Assembly: GCF_900155865.1 (NCBI RefSeq)
Contig: NZ_LT707006.1
Location: 27,751 to 91,750, forward strand
Reading direction: 5' to 3'
DNA: 64,000 nt
Source: Bacteroides bouchesdurhonensis
Lineage (GTDB): Bacteria > Bacteroidota > Bacteroidia > Bacteroidales > Bacteroidaceae
The notes under the pieces were generated by a model, which did not search any database, had not been told where the DNA came from, and saw only the letters and a program-made list of their open reading frames with translations. Below are positions 9,701 through 19,500 of the stretch, piece by piece; position 1 is the first letter of the stretch, and every line of letters begins with the position of its first letter. A program made the position numbers and the translations under genes.

Positions 9701-9852
9701 TTCATTTTAATAACATCCGTATATTCGTTGCAGGATCTAATTTAATTACTTGGTCAAGTTTCAAATTGTGGGATCCAGAATCAACTCAGCCACGTGGTGA
9801 AGAATATCCGTTGACTAAATCAATTACAATGGGTTTAACAGTTAATTTATAA
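6739..9852 (+). CDS. SusC-like TonB-dependent outer-membrane transporter (cassette A)
   Basis: The protein has 1037 residues with a signal peptide (MKKYLIMFAVLL...LAQ). A carboxypeptidase-regulatory-like domain follows (GTVTDTKGVPMIGVNVSV), then a plug (VDGFERNNLDE, IESFTVLKDASATAIYG, GANGVVLITTK) and a beta-barrel ending in an aromatic-poor VNL terminus. There is no STN signalling domain, so it is not an anti-sigma-coupled transporter. It would import oligosaccharides captured by the partner SusD encoded 14 bp downstream. The paralogue at 16578 is clearly related but much more diverged than the C-terminal DUF4965 repeat, which suggests a different ligand. Confidence 0.95.
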   Translation: MKKYLIMFAVLLCIPLTMLAQQTVTVSGTVTDTKGVPMIGVNVSVKDVAGLGAITDLDGHYHLKMEPYHKLAFTYIGYETVEILVKDKYTINVEMKEAAASAIDEVVVTGMGTQKKLTVTGAVTNVKVEDLKRFPTSNLSNALAGNVPGIIAMQNSGQPGKNTSEFWIRGISTFGASNSAYILVDGFERNNLDEINIEDIESFTVLKDASATAIYGSKGANGVVLITTKHGKAGKVNINAKVETSYNTRTITPEFVDGNTYANLMNEACVTRNKGFVFRPEELEIIRLGLDPDLYPNVDWMDVLLKDGAWSYRANLNLSGGGSTARYFVSASYVEDEGMYKTDDTLKKDYDTNANYKRWNYRMNVDIDITKTTLLKVGVSGSLAKRNSPGLGDNDVWGELFGYNALSTPVLYSNGRIPALGTGNKTNPWVSATQTGYNENWDNNIQTNVTLEQNFDFITKGLRFVGRFGYDTNNSNWINRHRWPDQWKALSRNPQNGEIVWDHVSGPSDMFQDSGSRGDRREFLDLLLSWDRGFKDHHLGATVRYTQDSKKQTVDIGTDIKNGVARRNQGLAGRVTYNWNYRYFFDFNFGYTGSENFATGHQYGFFPAFSAAWNIAEEPIVKNNLKWMNMFKVRYSHGKVGNDNMNDRFPYLYTIQDWYKDSKDKTHDLAGYNWGTAAYSNYYKGIHYAQVASPYITWEVATKDDLGIDLSLFNDKFSATVDYFYEKRTGIYMTRKFLPFITGLESKPRANVGAVRSRGFDGHFSLKEKIGNVDMTIRGNMTYSKNEVLDRDEENKVYPYQYERGYRVDQEKGLIALGLFKDYDDIRNSPKQEFGVVQPGDIKYKDVNGDGVINNGDRVAIGATRRPNLVYGIGASVAWNGFDFNVHFQGAGKSTFPIYGKCVFAFRENDWGNIMKGMLEDRWVDSETAEKLGIQANENPNAPYPRLTYGVNGNNEQGSTYWLRNGRYVRLKNVDIGYTLPKNITNKLHFNNIRIFVAGSNLITWSSFKLWDPESTQPRGEEYPLTKSITMGLTVNL

Positions 9853-9866
9853 AATAATACGAAATT

Positions 9867-11921
9867 ATGATAAAGAAACTATTTATATTACTGCTGGCCA
9901 TCTTTAGTGCAGGTGTGTTTTCATCCTGCAATGACTATTTGGAGTCAGACAAGTATTTCAAAGACCGTACTACTATTGAAGCGGTTTTTACAGATAGAGA
10001 TCGTACAGAGCAGTGGCTTGCTTATGCATATTCTTTTTTGAAGAATCAATGTGCTGATGTAGTGAGTAAAGATGCAGGTACAAGTAGCCATTGCTTTGCC
10101 GACGACATGTACTATGGGGACCGTGATATTGCATATGATCCTAAAGAAGGCAGTCAGCTTTCTTATAATAAATTCAAATTGGGAGAGTATAATGAGAATG
10201 AGTTTAATGAGGTTTGGCCTCGTTGTTATAAAGGAATCTACCAGGCTTCTGTCTTCATCCATAACATTGATATGAACCCAACCATGACTCCGGAGGAAAG
10301 ATTGGATTATAAAGGACAAGCCCGCTTTGTTCGTGCTTATTTTTACTGGTTGTTACTTCGTAAATATGGTCCAATACCTTTGATGCCGGATGAAGGAGTG
10401 GACTATACTCAAAGTTATGACCAGATTGCCACTCCTCGTAGTTCTTACGAAGAGGTTGCTGACTTCATTAGTGCTGAAATGGTACAAGCTGCCAAAGAGT
10501 TACAATATTTAAAACGTATGGATAACGAGAATATTGCTCGTCCAACTAAGGGTGCTGCATTAGCTACTCGTGCTTATGCTTTGATTTTTGCAGCAAGTCC
10601 TTTGGCAAATGGTAACAATGATGAGTTTGCACAAGCATTAGTAGATGATCAGGGACGCCGTCTCTTATCTCCTGAATACAATGAAGAAAAATGGGCAAAA
10701 GCAGCTGCAGCTTGTAAAGATGTGATGGAATTGGGAGTGTACGAACTTTATCATGCTTCATTCTCAAGTTCTGATAATGGACCTCAAGATCGTCCGACTA
10801 TTGTTCCACCTTCTGATAACAACTTCTCTACTAAAATCTGGCCAAATGGTTGGAAAGATATTGACCCTTTCAAATCTTATCGTAACTTATTTAGTGGTGA
10901 TGTGTCTGCTGTGGATAATCCTGAGTTGATATTTTCTCGTATTAATAATACAACTGATGGGGATTATGCAATTGAGGCATTGGTATTGCATCAGATGCCG
11001 CGAGATTTTGGTGGATGGAATACACATGGTTTAACACAGAAGATGTGTGATGCTTATTATATGAACAATGGTTCTGATTGCCCAGGAAAGGACAAGGAAA
11101 TCGGACGCGGTGATGGTTCTCAGCGTTTGACAGGTTTTACAACAAAAGAAGATGTTGAGAAAGGACTTTATAAGCCACTAAGCGAAAATGTTTCTTTGCA
11201 ATATGCAAATCGTGAACCTCGTTTCTATGCTTCGGTAGCATATAATGGGGCTGTTTGGAATTATATGAGTCGTACAGAACCAAATGATCGTAATCGGCAG
11301 ACTTTCTACTATCGTGGTTTAGGGAATGGTTTTATGAACTCGCCTTTCCATTTGCGTACAGGTATTGGCATTATGAAATTTGTTAATCCTGAGGATTCTC
11401 CAGGTAATATCAGGAAAAAACCAGAACCGGCAATTCGCTATGCTGATATTTTATTACTTTATGCAGAAGCTTTAAATGAATTAGATGGTACCTATAATAT
11501 TCCTTCTTGGGATGAATCGATGACTTATACGATTAGTCGTAATAAAGAAGAAATGCAGAAGGGTATTCATCCTGTACGTATTCGTGCCGGTCTTCCTGAT
11601 TATACAGAAACCCAATATGCAAATAAAGACGAATTACGTAAAGCATTGAAACGTGAACGTATGATTGAATTAATGGGCGAAGGCAAACGTTACTATGATC
11701 TCCGTCGTTGGAAAGATGCCCCAGTTGAAGAAGCATTACAAATATATGGTTGTAACGTGGTAATGGATGAAACACATCGAAATGAGTTTCATGTACCAAT
11801 TGCTATTTATAATTTGCCTTCTACATTCTCACCGAAAATGTATTTCTGGCCAATCAGGCATGATGAGCTGAAGCATAATAAACGTTTGACACAGAATCCT
11901 GGATGGACTATGTATGATTAA
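9867..11921 (+). CDS. SusD-like (RagB/SusD) surface glycan-binding lipoprotein (cassette A)
   Basis: This 684-residue lipoprotein has the lipobox at FSSCNDYLES. The N-terminal SusD-like part has the TPR-like helices seen in this family (GQARFVRAYFYWLLLRKYGPIPLMPDE). The C-terminal RagB/SusD part includes RYADILLLYAEALNE and RERMIELMGEGKRYYDLRRW. It caps the SusC encoded just upstream and selects the ligand. A DUF lipoprotein gene follows after 20 bp. Confidence 0.93.
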   Translation: MIKKLFILLLAIFSAGVFSSCNDYLESDKYFKDRTTIEAVFTDRDRTEQWLAYAYSFLKNQCADVVSKDAGTSSHCFADDMYYGDRDIAYDPKEGSQLSYNKFKLGEYNENEFNEVWPRCYKGIYQASVFIHNIDMNPTMTPEERLDYKGQARFVRAYFYWLLLRKYGPIPLMPDEGVDYTQSYDQIATPRSSYEEVADFISAEMVQAAKELQYLKRMDNENIARPTKGAALATRAYALIFAASPLANGNNDEFAQALVDDQGRRLLSPEYNEEKWAKAAAACKDVMELGVYELYHASFSSSDNGPQDRPTIVPPSDNNFSTKIWPNGWKDIDPFKSYRNLFSGDVSAVDNPELIFSRINNTTDGDYAIEALVLHQMPRDFGGWNTHGLTQKMCDAYYMNNGSDCPGKDKEIGRGDGSQRLTGFTTKEDVEKGLYKPLSENVSLQYANREPRFYASVAYNGAVWNYMSRTEPNDRNRQTFYYRGLGNGFMNSPFHLRTGIGIMKFVNPEDSPGNIRKKPEPAIRYADILLLYAEALNELDGTYNIPSWDESMTYTISRNKEEMQKGIHPVRIRAGLPDYTETQYANKDELRKALKRERMIELMGEGKRYYDLRRWKDAPVEEALQIYGCNVVMDETHRNEFHVPIAIYNLPSTFSPKMYFWPIRHDELKHNKRLTQNPGWTMYD

Positions 11922-11941
11922 TTTGTAATATAAATGAATAT

Positions 11942-12967
11942 ATGAAAAGAATATATACTTTAGTAACCCTAGTAGCTCTGATTATACTAGGAACTTCATG
12001 TAATGATGAATGGAAAGATGAGCAATATGAACAATACGTTTCTTTTCGTTCCCCATTAGACAGTAAAGGAGTAACAGAGGTTTATGTCCCATATAGTCGT
12101 AAGAATGCCGATGGTAGCTATACGGAAGGAAAATCGAACTATGAATTGCCGGTAATTGTTAGTGGATCGAATACTAATCAACAAAATATAACAGTTCATG
12201 TGGCACATGATCCTGATACGCTAGAAACATTAAATATCGCTCGTTTTCAAGAGCGTTATGATTTATGGTATCATGATTTAGAAGATGAACACCCGGAATA
12301 CGCATCTTTCCCAGAAAACATAGAGATTAAAGCCGGAGAAGATGTTAGTTTATTAAATATTGATTTTGATTTTAGAGGAATTGATATGTCAAAGAAGTGG
12401 GTGCTTCCATTAAAGGTTGTTGATGACTCTTCTTATGGCTATCAATCACATCCACGTAAAAATTATAGTAAAGCTATTTTAAGAATATTACCATTCAATA
12501 ATTATTCAGGAGTTTATTCTGGAGTAGCATTATTGAACTACATTAAGGGTGATGAAGGAAATGGCTCTATTATGGCAAATGATATTACTGGATATGTTGT
12601 AGATGAGAATACGATATTCTTTTATGCAGGTATAATTAATGAAGACCGCACAGACCGTGCTAACTACAAGATTTTTGCAGAGTTTTCTGGTGGTGAGACT
12701 GGAGGTATTGTTAATTTCTATGCAGAGAATGAAGAAATACATTTTGTGAATAACAAAGAAGCTTCTTATCGTATAATTGAGGATATGGACGCAACTCGTC
12801 CTTATTTGAAACGTCGTTATGTAATCATTAATAATATTGATTATGAATATACAGACTATACTTCTGTACCAGGAACAGGTATTACATATACAGTAAGAGG
12901 CTCATTAACACTTGAACGTCATATCAATACTCAGATTCCAGATGAAGATCAGGCTATTGAATGGTAA
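11942..12967 (+). CDS. DUF4973/DUF4361-type surface lipoprotein (cassette A)
   Basis: This 341-residue lipoprotein has its lipobox at LGTSCNDEWKDE. It is built of beta-sandwich-like segments and ends in IPDEDQAIEW. The family assignment is from recall of SusD-adjacent lipoproteins with this layout (ELPVIVSGS, KWVLPLKVVDDSSY, FNNYSGVYSG). It probably acts as an accessory surface glycan-binding protein, in the position of SusE/F. It is the last gene of the cassette A operon and is followed by a terminator. The cassette B paralogue is at 21817. Confidence 0.75.
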   Translation: MKRIYTLVTLVALIILGTSCNDEWKDEQYEQYVSFRSPLDSKGVTEVYVPYSRKNADGSYTEGKSNYELPVIVSGSNTNQQNITVHVAHDPDTLETLNIARFQERYDLWYHDLEDEHPEYASFPENIEIKAGEDVSLLNIDFDFRGIDMSKKWVLPLKVVDDSSYGYQSHPRKNYSKAILRILPFNNYSGVYSGVALLNYIKGDEGNGSIMANDITGYVVDENTIFFYAGIINEDRTDRANYKIFAEFSGGETGGIVNFYAENEEIHFVNNKEASYRIIEDMDATRPYLKRRYVIINNIDYEYTDYTSVPGTGITYTVRGSLTLERHINTQIPDEDQAIEW

Positions 12968-12993
12968 TAATATCAAGTAAGTAGAATAGAATG

Positions 12994-13035
12994 GGGAAGG
13001 ATAACTTTGTATCTAAAAGTTTCCTTCCCTTTTTT
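12994..13035 (+). terminator. Intrinsic terminator of the cassette A operon
   Basis: The arm GGGAAGGATAACTTT pairs, with one bulge, with AAAGTTTCCTTCCC, and six T residues follow at 13030-13035. It lies 27 bp after the stop of the DUF lipoprotein. Confidence 0.8.
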
Positions 13036-13747
13036 GTTATCATCCTCATTAGTATTCACTAATAAGATAGCAAATGCATCAAAATAAATACGTTTTCTCA
13101 CATTTGGTAGCATTCCTTGACAGAACCAAATTTGATTGCATTGTGGCAAAGCATGAGGAAAATAGATATATAAAGTATGTCACATCTTGGAATTAACTAA
13201 TTGCACCCCCAACAACCTACACTTGAGTTTGTGACCTAATGATCGGTTGAGACTTTATAATTACCCTTCATCTGGAGAAAGAATATACTTTATTGAAGTT
13301 AAAACCTTCTCTTATTGTTTGAATTTCTATTCATACGATATCTTAATTCTACAGTATAATAAAGACGAAAGTTCGATTTAATTTACTCATACAAATATCA
13401 CCCATTCATTTTACCAGTTGATCATATTTAGAAATAACAACATATCACTTCATTCCGGTCTGTTATTTTTCCTATCTATGTATAAATTTTATTTTCCCTA
13501 TTTATTGGATTATATTAAATAAACTCTAGTCTTGTTACTCTCATAATTGTACTTAGTCAGTAATGGTTCAATTAACCTTTTCATATAACTTTAGTGCATG
13601 CTCTCACACCTGATAAACAGATGAGTTGAGTAATAAAAGTTAGTTTCTTTTATTAAACAAAATATATTCTCGATTTATCAAGATAATCCCTTTATTAGAA
13701 TACGGGAATAGCACAAGTATAAATTAATTTATTGATATATAAGGTAT
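13036..13747. other. About 700 bp between cassettes A and B without a recognisable gene
   Basis: The stretch is AT-rich, with many stops in all frames and no gene or RNA that I can recognise. It directly precedes the start-less gene copy, and I see no clear promoter for cassette B. If the repeats recombine, this would be the junk flank exchanged with the expressed 5' module. Confidence 0.5.
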
Positions 13748-13750
13748 TAG

Positions 13751-14368
13751 TGCCATCTGCTGCGGTATGGACAGGACCCTGAAAACCAACTTTGCACGGA
13801 TGACTTTGCGGGTCATTGGGCGCATAATGCGAACTTGTCAATAAAAGCCATCATGGGTGTTGCCGGATATAGTGAGATGGCACGTCTACTTGGTTTGGAT
13901 GATGTCGCGGACAAATATGCTGTTATTGCCAAGAATATGGCGGTGAAATGGGAAGAAATGGCAAACGAAGGTGATCATTATCGCCTAGCTTTTGACCGTG
14001 AAAACACTTGGAGTCAAAAGTATAATATGGTTTGGGATAAGATATGGAACCTCAATCTTTTCCCCAATAACGTAATCGAAAAAGAAATCAAGTATTATCA
14101 GACCAAGCAGAATCTTTATGGTTTGCCTCTGGATTCTCGCAAAGAGTACACTAAATCGGACTGGATTATGTGGACGGCGGCAATGGCACCTGACCAGAAT
14201 ACTTTTGAGAAGTTTATATATCCTCTTTATAAATACATTGATGAAACAAAAACTCGTGTGCCTATCAGTGATTGGCATCATACGGATAGTGGTGAATACG
14301 TGGGGTTCAAAGCCCGCTCTGTTATCGGAGGATATTGGATGCAAGTAATGATAAACAAAATATTATGA
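13751..14368 (+). pseudogene. Silent C-terminal cassette of the DUF4965-family gene
   Basis: An in-frame TAG at 13748-13750 is followed by a few codons, and then by TAT GGA CAG GAC CCT, the same frame as residue 638 of the intact gene. It continues to a stop at 14368. About 200 residues match the C-terminus of the intact protein with only around ten differences, several in the last eight residues (WMKVLMDKAR versus WMQVMINKIL). There is no signal peptide, no N-terminal two-thirds and no good start, although a TTG at 13835 opens a shorter frame. By itself it is not expected to make a working protein. It is best read as a storage copy that becomes a gene when joined to the 5' module at 2629-4539. 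An ordinary truncated duplicate is the alternative. Confidence 0.8.
13760..13782 (+). repeat. Crossover repeat at the head of cassette B
   Basis: CTGCGG plus TATGGACAGGACCCTGA is shared, over 23 bases, with the minus strand of 27-5. The 17-base part is shared with 4540-4556. It has the same orientation as 4540, so direct recombination between these two would excise about 9.2 kb including cassette A. Confidence 0.85.
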
Positions 14369-14580
14369 GATACTTAATTTACAACATACTTATTTATCAG
14401 CTAAATATGAATGCATGCTCTTATCAAATTCCTCTTCAAGGAGAGAAAAGACAAAAATCCGATCAATCAAAACTTACTTCTGAAGAGTATAGTTTTTTTT
14501 GTGATAGTTTCGTTTGCGCAAACGGAAATACTATAGGCTACTATAAGCCCATTTTAGTAGAGAATACAGAAAGCTTATAG
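14365..14580 (+). CDS. Small hypothetical ORF, cassette B only
   Basis: A 71-codon frame whose ATG overlaps the stop of the silent gene copy (ATGA). Its first 45 bases are similar to the non-coding spacer after the intact gene (5140-5180), so the start may be an accident of that spacer. The later part (QGEKRQKSDQSKLTSEEYSFF, CANGNTIGYYKP) is not recognisable. No clear signal peptide is seen. It may be a remnant rather than a gene. Confidence 0.25.
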   Translation: MRYLIYNILIYQLNMNACSYQIPLQGEKRQKSDQSKLTSEEYSFFCDSFVCANGNTIGYYKPILVENTESL

Positions 14581-14730
14581 AATTTTATTACATAAAAAAA
14601 ATGATCAAACGAATTTACTTAGTTCTAAGAATCTGAATGGTGAGGAAAAGTGTCTGACACCGATCATTAAATGGAAAAACTAGAAATATTTTGTAACGAC
14701 AATTACATGTTTATTAACTGATTATAATTT

Positions 14731-15147
14731 ATGAAAAACATTTTATTAGTAAAAAAGGAAGAAGTTAGGGATGAAAATTTTCATTTGCCAAGACTAAACT
14801 TCCCATTTCAAGGGTACGAGTTAGTTCCCTCTTATACTTTCTCATATCAAGTCTATCATACAAATGGAGGCTATGCAAATACATACGATGGAAATTCTAC
14901 CAGCTATGCAAGTATAAGCGAAGTTCTACTTCCTAAAATAGGGGAAAAAGGAGGTAATATAGAAATCTCTGTAAGATGCACAGATACCGAAACGGATGAT
15001 TATAGTTATGTGGTTAAAAATTTAAGCTATCCTCCCAGTGAAAACACAATAGATGTAGCCTTTTATATGACTGACTTTTATTTTAATAACAATGATAATG
15101 ATCTACTAAAGTACAAGCACGATTTGCTCAACAAACGTAATAATTAA
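14731..15147 (+). CDS. Hypothetical protein, cassette B only
   Basis: The frame gives 138 residues with no signal peptide, no membrane segment and no family that I recognise. It is rich in Tyr, Ser and Asn (YTFSYQVYHTNGGYANTYDG), with an alternating beta-like pattern and a polar Asn/Asp-rich C-terminus. It lies 27 bp before the IPT lipoprotein gene and has no counterpart in cassette A, so it could be a cassette-specific cargo gene or the decayed tail of a larger one. Confidence 0.45.
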   Translation: MKNILLVKKEEVRDENFHLPRLNFPFQGYELVPSYTFSYQVYHTNGGYANTYDGNSTSYASISEVLLPKIGEKGGNIEISVRCTDTETDDYSYVVKNLSYPPSENTIDVAFYMTDFYFNNNDNDLLKYKHDLLNKRNN

Positions 15148-15174
15148 TATTATTTATCTTAAAAAAAATGTATT

Positions 15175-16554
15175 ATGAAAAAGAAGACAAAAAGTAATGT
15201 TTGGCACATCCAATGGATGTTGTTAGCATTTGTCACTCTTTGCTTCACCGGTTGCAAAGACGACAATGAGGATCAAGGAGAAGCTTTTGATCCCAACAAA
15301 CCAATTGTCATTTCCGACTTTTCGGAAAAAAAAGGAGGAGTCGGTAATAACTTGATTTTATACGGAGACAACTTCGGCAATGACATCTCAAAGGTAAAAG
15401 TGACGATTGGCGGAAAAGATGCACGTATTATCACTGTAAAAAACAAGAGTATGTACTGTATCATTCCTCCAAAAGCCTACAATGGAGACATTCATGTAAG
15501 TGCTTTGGACGATAATGGACAAGTAATAAGTAGCGCAGAAGCTGAAAGCACTTTTGAATATGAAAAGAAATGGATGGTAAGTACCGCTTTCGGAACACAT
15601 TACGAAAATTCGAACGAATTCTTTGACATGAAAGATGGTTCACTTGATGCTGGAGGTGGTTTCGGTAATGTTTTCTGGTTTTCATGGGATCCATTGTCTG
15701 ATTACAATAAATTATATTTTACCAATGATGGAAAAACGACACGGTACCTTGACCTTGAAAAAAATGAAATAGGGACTTTCTCTCATGGTTTTGATAGGGT
15801 AACTGCCATGACTTGGACTTTGGATGGTGATCTTATTTTATCTCACAATCATTCAAGTGATACAAGAACAGCAAATTATCTGTACACACGGGAGTCTAAT
15901 TATAGCACTAGAGAAACCTTAGGTGGATATGCCCGTGGAGTCAATGGAAGTATGGTACATCCCATAAACGGTGAATTTTATTATTCCAGATATAGAGCGG
16001 GGGATATGTGGAAATATGATTTTGAGACTGGTGAAAGCAGTTTATGTTTTCAAAACCCATATTCAGGAGTTGCCATTTATCTGGTGCCCCATCCTTCCGG
16101 TAACTATGCATACATGTTGGAGCAAGAATTCTATTTCATTATGCGTACTGACTATGACTGGATTAGTAGAACATTTACGACTCCTTATGCTATTTGTGGA
16201 ACCGGAAATGCTTGGGGGTATTCTGATGGTATAGGAACGCATGCACAATTAAACAGACCTATTCAAGGAGTATTTGTGAAGAATCCGGATTATGCAGGTC
16301 GAGATGATGAATATGATTTTTACTTCTGTGATAAAAACAACCATTGTGTCCGTATTCTGACTCCCACCGGACGAGTTACAACATTTGCCGGACGTGGTAA
16401 TAACGGTACTTCCGGACTATTTGACGGAGAAGTTCGCACAGAAGCACGATTTAACGAACCGCGAGCACTGACTTTTGATCCGAAAAGAAACTGCTTCTAT
16501 GTAGGCGATGGACTGAATAAGATAATCCGTAAAATTGCGAAAGAAACTGAATAA
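15175..16554 (+). CDS. IPT/TIG and NHL-type repeat lipoprotein (cassette B)
   Basis: This 459-residue lipoprotein has its lipobox at CFTGCKDDNED. An IPT/TIG domain (VISDFSEKKGGVGNNLILYGDNFG) is followed by a beta-propeller ending in EARFNEPRALTFDPKRNCFYVGD. It is the paralogue of the protein at 5179 and about 50 residues shorter, mainly in the propeller. It probably binds glycan at the cell surface with the SusC/SusD pair that follows. The gap to susC is 23 bp. Confidence 0.8.
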   Translation: MKKKTKSNVWHIQWMLLAFVTLCFTGCKDDNEDQGEAFDPNKPIVISDFSEKKGGVGNNLILYGDNFGNDISKVKVTIGGKDARIITVKNKSMYCIIPPKAYNGDIHVSALDDNGQVISSAEAESTFEYEKKWMVSTAFGTHYENSNEFFDMKDGSLDAGGGFGNVFWFSWDPLSDYNKLYFTNDGKTTRYLDLEKNEIGTFSHGFDRVTAMTWTLDGDLILSHNHSSDTRTANYLYTRESNYSTRETLGGYARGVNGSMVHPINGEFYYSRYRAGDMWKYDFETGESSLCFQNPYSGVAIYLVPHPSGNYAYMLEQEFYFIMRTDYDWISRTFTTPYAICGTGNAWGYSDGIGTHAQLNRPIQGVFVKNPDYAGRDDEYDFYFCDKNNHCVRILTPTGRVTTFAGRGNNGTSGLFDGEVRTEARFNEPRALTFDPKRNCFYVGDGLNKIIRKIAKETE

Positions 16555-16577
16555 CAAATGATAAACACATTTTTATA

Positions 16578-19500
16578 ATGAGAAATTTTTTACTAACATG
16601 TATATTGTTGCTTGGACTTTCCGTCAGTGCACTAGCACAGGAAAATGTTACAGTAACAGGAACCGTGCTTGATACGAACAAAGAACCGATGATCGGTGTG
16701 AACGTATCTATAGAAAACATGCCCGGATTAGGAGCAATTACTGATTTGAACGGTAAGTACTCAATAAAAATGCCTCCTTACAACAAACTGGTATTCTCAT
16801 ACATTGGCTACGACAAGGTTACAGTATTGATAAAGGAACAAAAAGTAGTAAATGTTACCATGCAAGAATCTTCTGCCACTGTAATGGACGAAGTTGTTGT
16901 GACAGGTACCGGTACTCAGAAAAAGATTGCCGTAACCGGTGCTATCACAAACGTGGATGTAGAACAGTTGAAATCCAATCCCTCCAGTTCTGTTGTTGAT
17001 GCTTTGGCAGGAGTAGTGCCTGGTGTAATGGCAATGCAATCGGATGGTCGTCCAGGTACGGTTTCTGAATTCTGGGTTCGTGGTATTTCCACATTTGGAG
17101 CCAGCAGTGCTGCATTGGTGTTAGTGGATGGATTTGAGCGAGATATCAACGAAGTCAGCGTAGAAGATATCGAATCTTTCACTGTATTAAAGGATGCGTC
17201 TGCAACGGCTATTTATGGAAGCAAAGGCGCAAATGGTGTAGTTTTAATCACCACGAAGCGTGGTAAAGAAGGTAAGATCAATGTAGATGTGAAATTAGAA
17301 GGATTCTACAGCACGTTTACCCAAAAATATGATTTCGTAGACGGACATACCTATGCTTCCATGGCGAATGAAGCCAAGACCACACGTAATCAAGAACCTC
17401 TGTACTCTCACGAAGAATTGGAAATGTTCCGTTTAGGACTGGACCCGGATTTATTCCCGAATGTAGATTGGATGGACGTCATGATGCGTGATGGTGCTTT
17501 CAGTTCGCGTGCTACAGTAAACATGAGTGGAGGTGGTAAAACCGCCCGTTACTTTGTATCAGGTAGTTATCAGGATCAGCAGGGTATGTATAAAGTAGAT
17601 AATGAAATGAAAAAAGACTATAACACAAATACGAATTTCCGTAAATGGACATATCGTATGAACATAGATATAGACATCACTAAATCTACTTTATTGAAGG
17701 TTGGTGTTTCTGGTTCGTTGCGTAAACAGAACGACCCGGGACAAGGTACGACTTCTATTTGGACGGCATTAATGGGATATAATGCCATCACAACGCCTAT
17801 CACTTATTCTGATGGAAGAATACCAGCTATCGGAAATGACAATGGTGACCGTTTTAACCCATGGGTCCAAGCCACCCAAACTGGATTCAATGAAAGCTGG
17901 AAAAATAATATTCAAACAAATATTACTTTAGAACAAAAACTGGATTTCATTACCAAAGGGCTCCGCTTTGTAGGACGTTTTGGATATGATACCGAAAATT
18001 CAAACTATATCAAGCGATATAAATATCCTGAGCTATGGCGCGCAGAACGTTACCGTAATTCTGAAGGAGATTTGGTATTTACAAAAATTGTTGATGAAAA
18101 GAAACTTGAACAAGCATCAGGTTCTAGTGGAGAAAGGCATGAATTCTTCGAATGGGAATTACATTATGACCGTGGATTTAAAGCACATCATGTAGGAGGA
18201 GTTTTGAAGTATACTCAATCTTCTAAAGTACAAACTCAGGGGATCGGTACAGACATCAAAAACGGTATCGCCCGTCGTAATCAAGGGTTAGCAGGACAAG
18301 CGACGTATAACTGGAATTATCGCTACTTCGTTAATTTCAACTTTGGATATACAGGTTCGGAAAATTTCCACAAGGATCATCGTTACGGATTTTTCCCTGC
18401 AGTTTCCGCTGCATGGAACATCGCTGAAGAGCCTTTTATCAAAAAACAGACAAAAGAATGGTTGAATATGCTTAAAGTGCGTTACTCGTATGGTAAAACC
18501 GGTAATGATAATTTAAACGGCATTCGTTTCCCATATTTATTTGACATCGAAACAATAACAAAGACAGTTGACAACAAACAAGAACCTGACGGTGGTTATT
18601 GGTTTTCAGATATCAATGCCAACGTCAATAGATACTATGGAGGTATGCGCTATTCTTCCATAGCTTCACTCGATACTTCATGGGAAATAGCCACTAAACA
18701 GGATTTGGGAGTTGATATCCATTTGTTTGATGATAAATTTACGGCCGAGATCGACTACTTCCATGAGAAACGTTCTGATATTTACTGGGATCGTAAATAT
18801 TTGCCTTGGATAGTAGGCTTGGAACAAACATTTAAAGCTAATATCGGAGAAGTAAAGACCAAAGGATTCGACGGTCACTTTTCATTTAGGCAAAAAATCA
18901 AGAATGTGGATGTAACTTTACGCGGTAACATGACTTATAGCAAAAATGAGATCATTGAGCAAGATGAAGAAAACACAGTTTATGGGTATAAACTAAATCA
19001 AGGTCATCGTATTGATCAGGCAAAAGGATTGGTTGCTTTGGGATTGTTCAAAGATTATGATGATATCAGAAATAGTCCAAGACAAACATGGAACGAAGTA
19101 ATGCCTGGTGATATCAAATATAAAGATATCAATGGTGATGGTATCATCGATGGTAATGACCGAGTAGCTATTGGGGCGACAAAAAGACCGAATTTGACTT
19201 ATGGATTCGGAACCAGTGTACGTTGGAAGCAATTGGACGTGAATGTTCTTTTCCAAGGAGTAGGAAAATCAACATATTTCATAGACGGTTCCACGGTATT
19301 TATGTTCAGAACCGGTGACGGTTGGGGCAACATATTGACTGAAATGGCTAATAGTAATCGCTGGATATTGGGAGAAAATGAAGATCCGAATGCAGAATAT
19401 CCGCGTCTAACCTATGGCAAGAATGAAAACAATGAACAGCAATCAACTTATTGGTTGAGAAATGGTGCTTATTTGCGTCTAAAGAATTTGGATATCGGAT

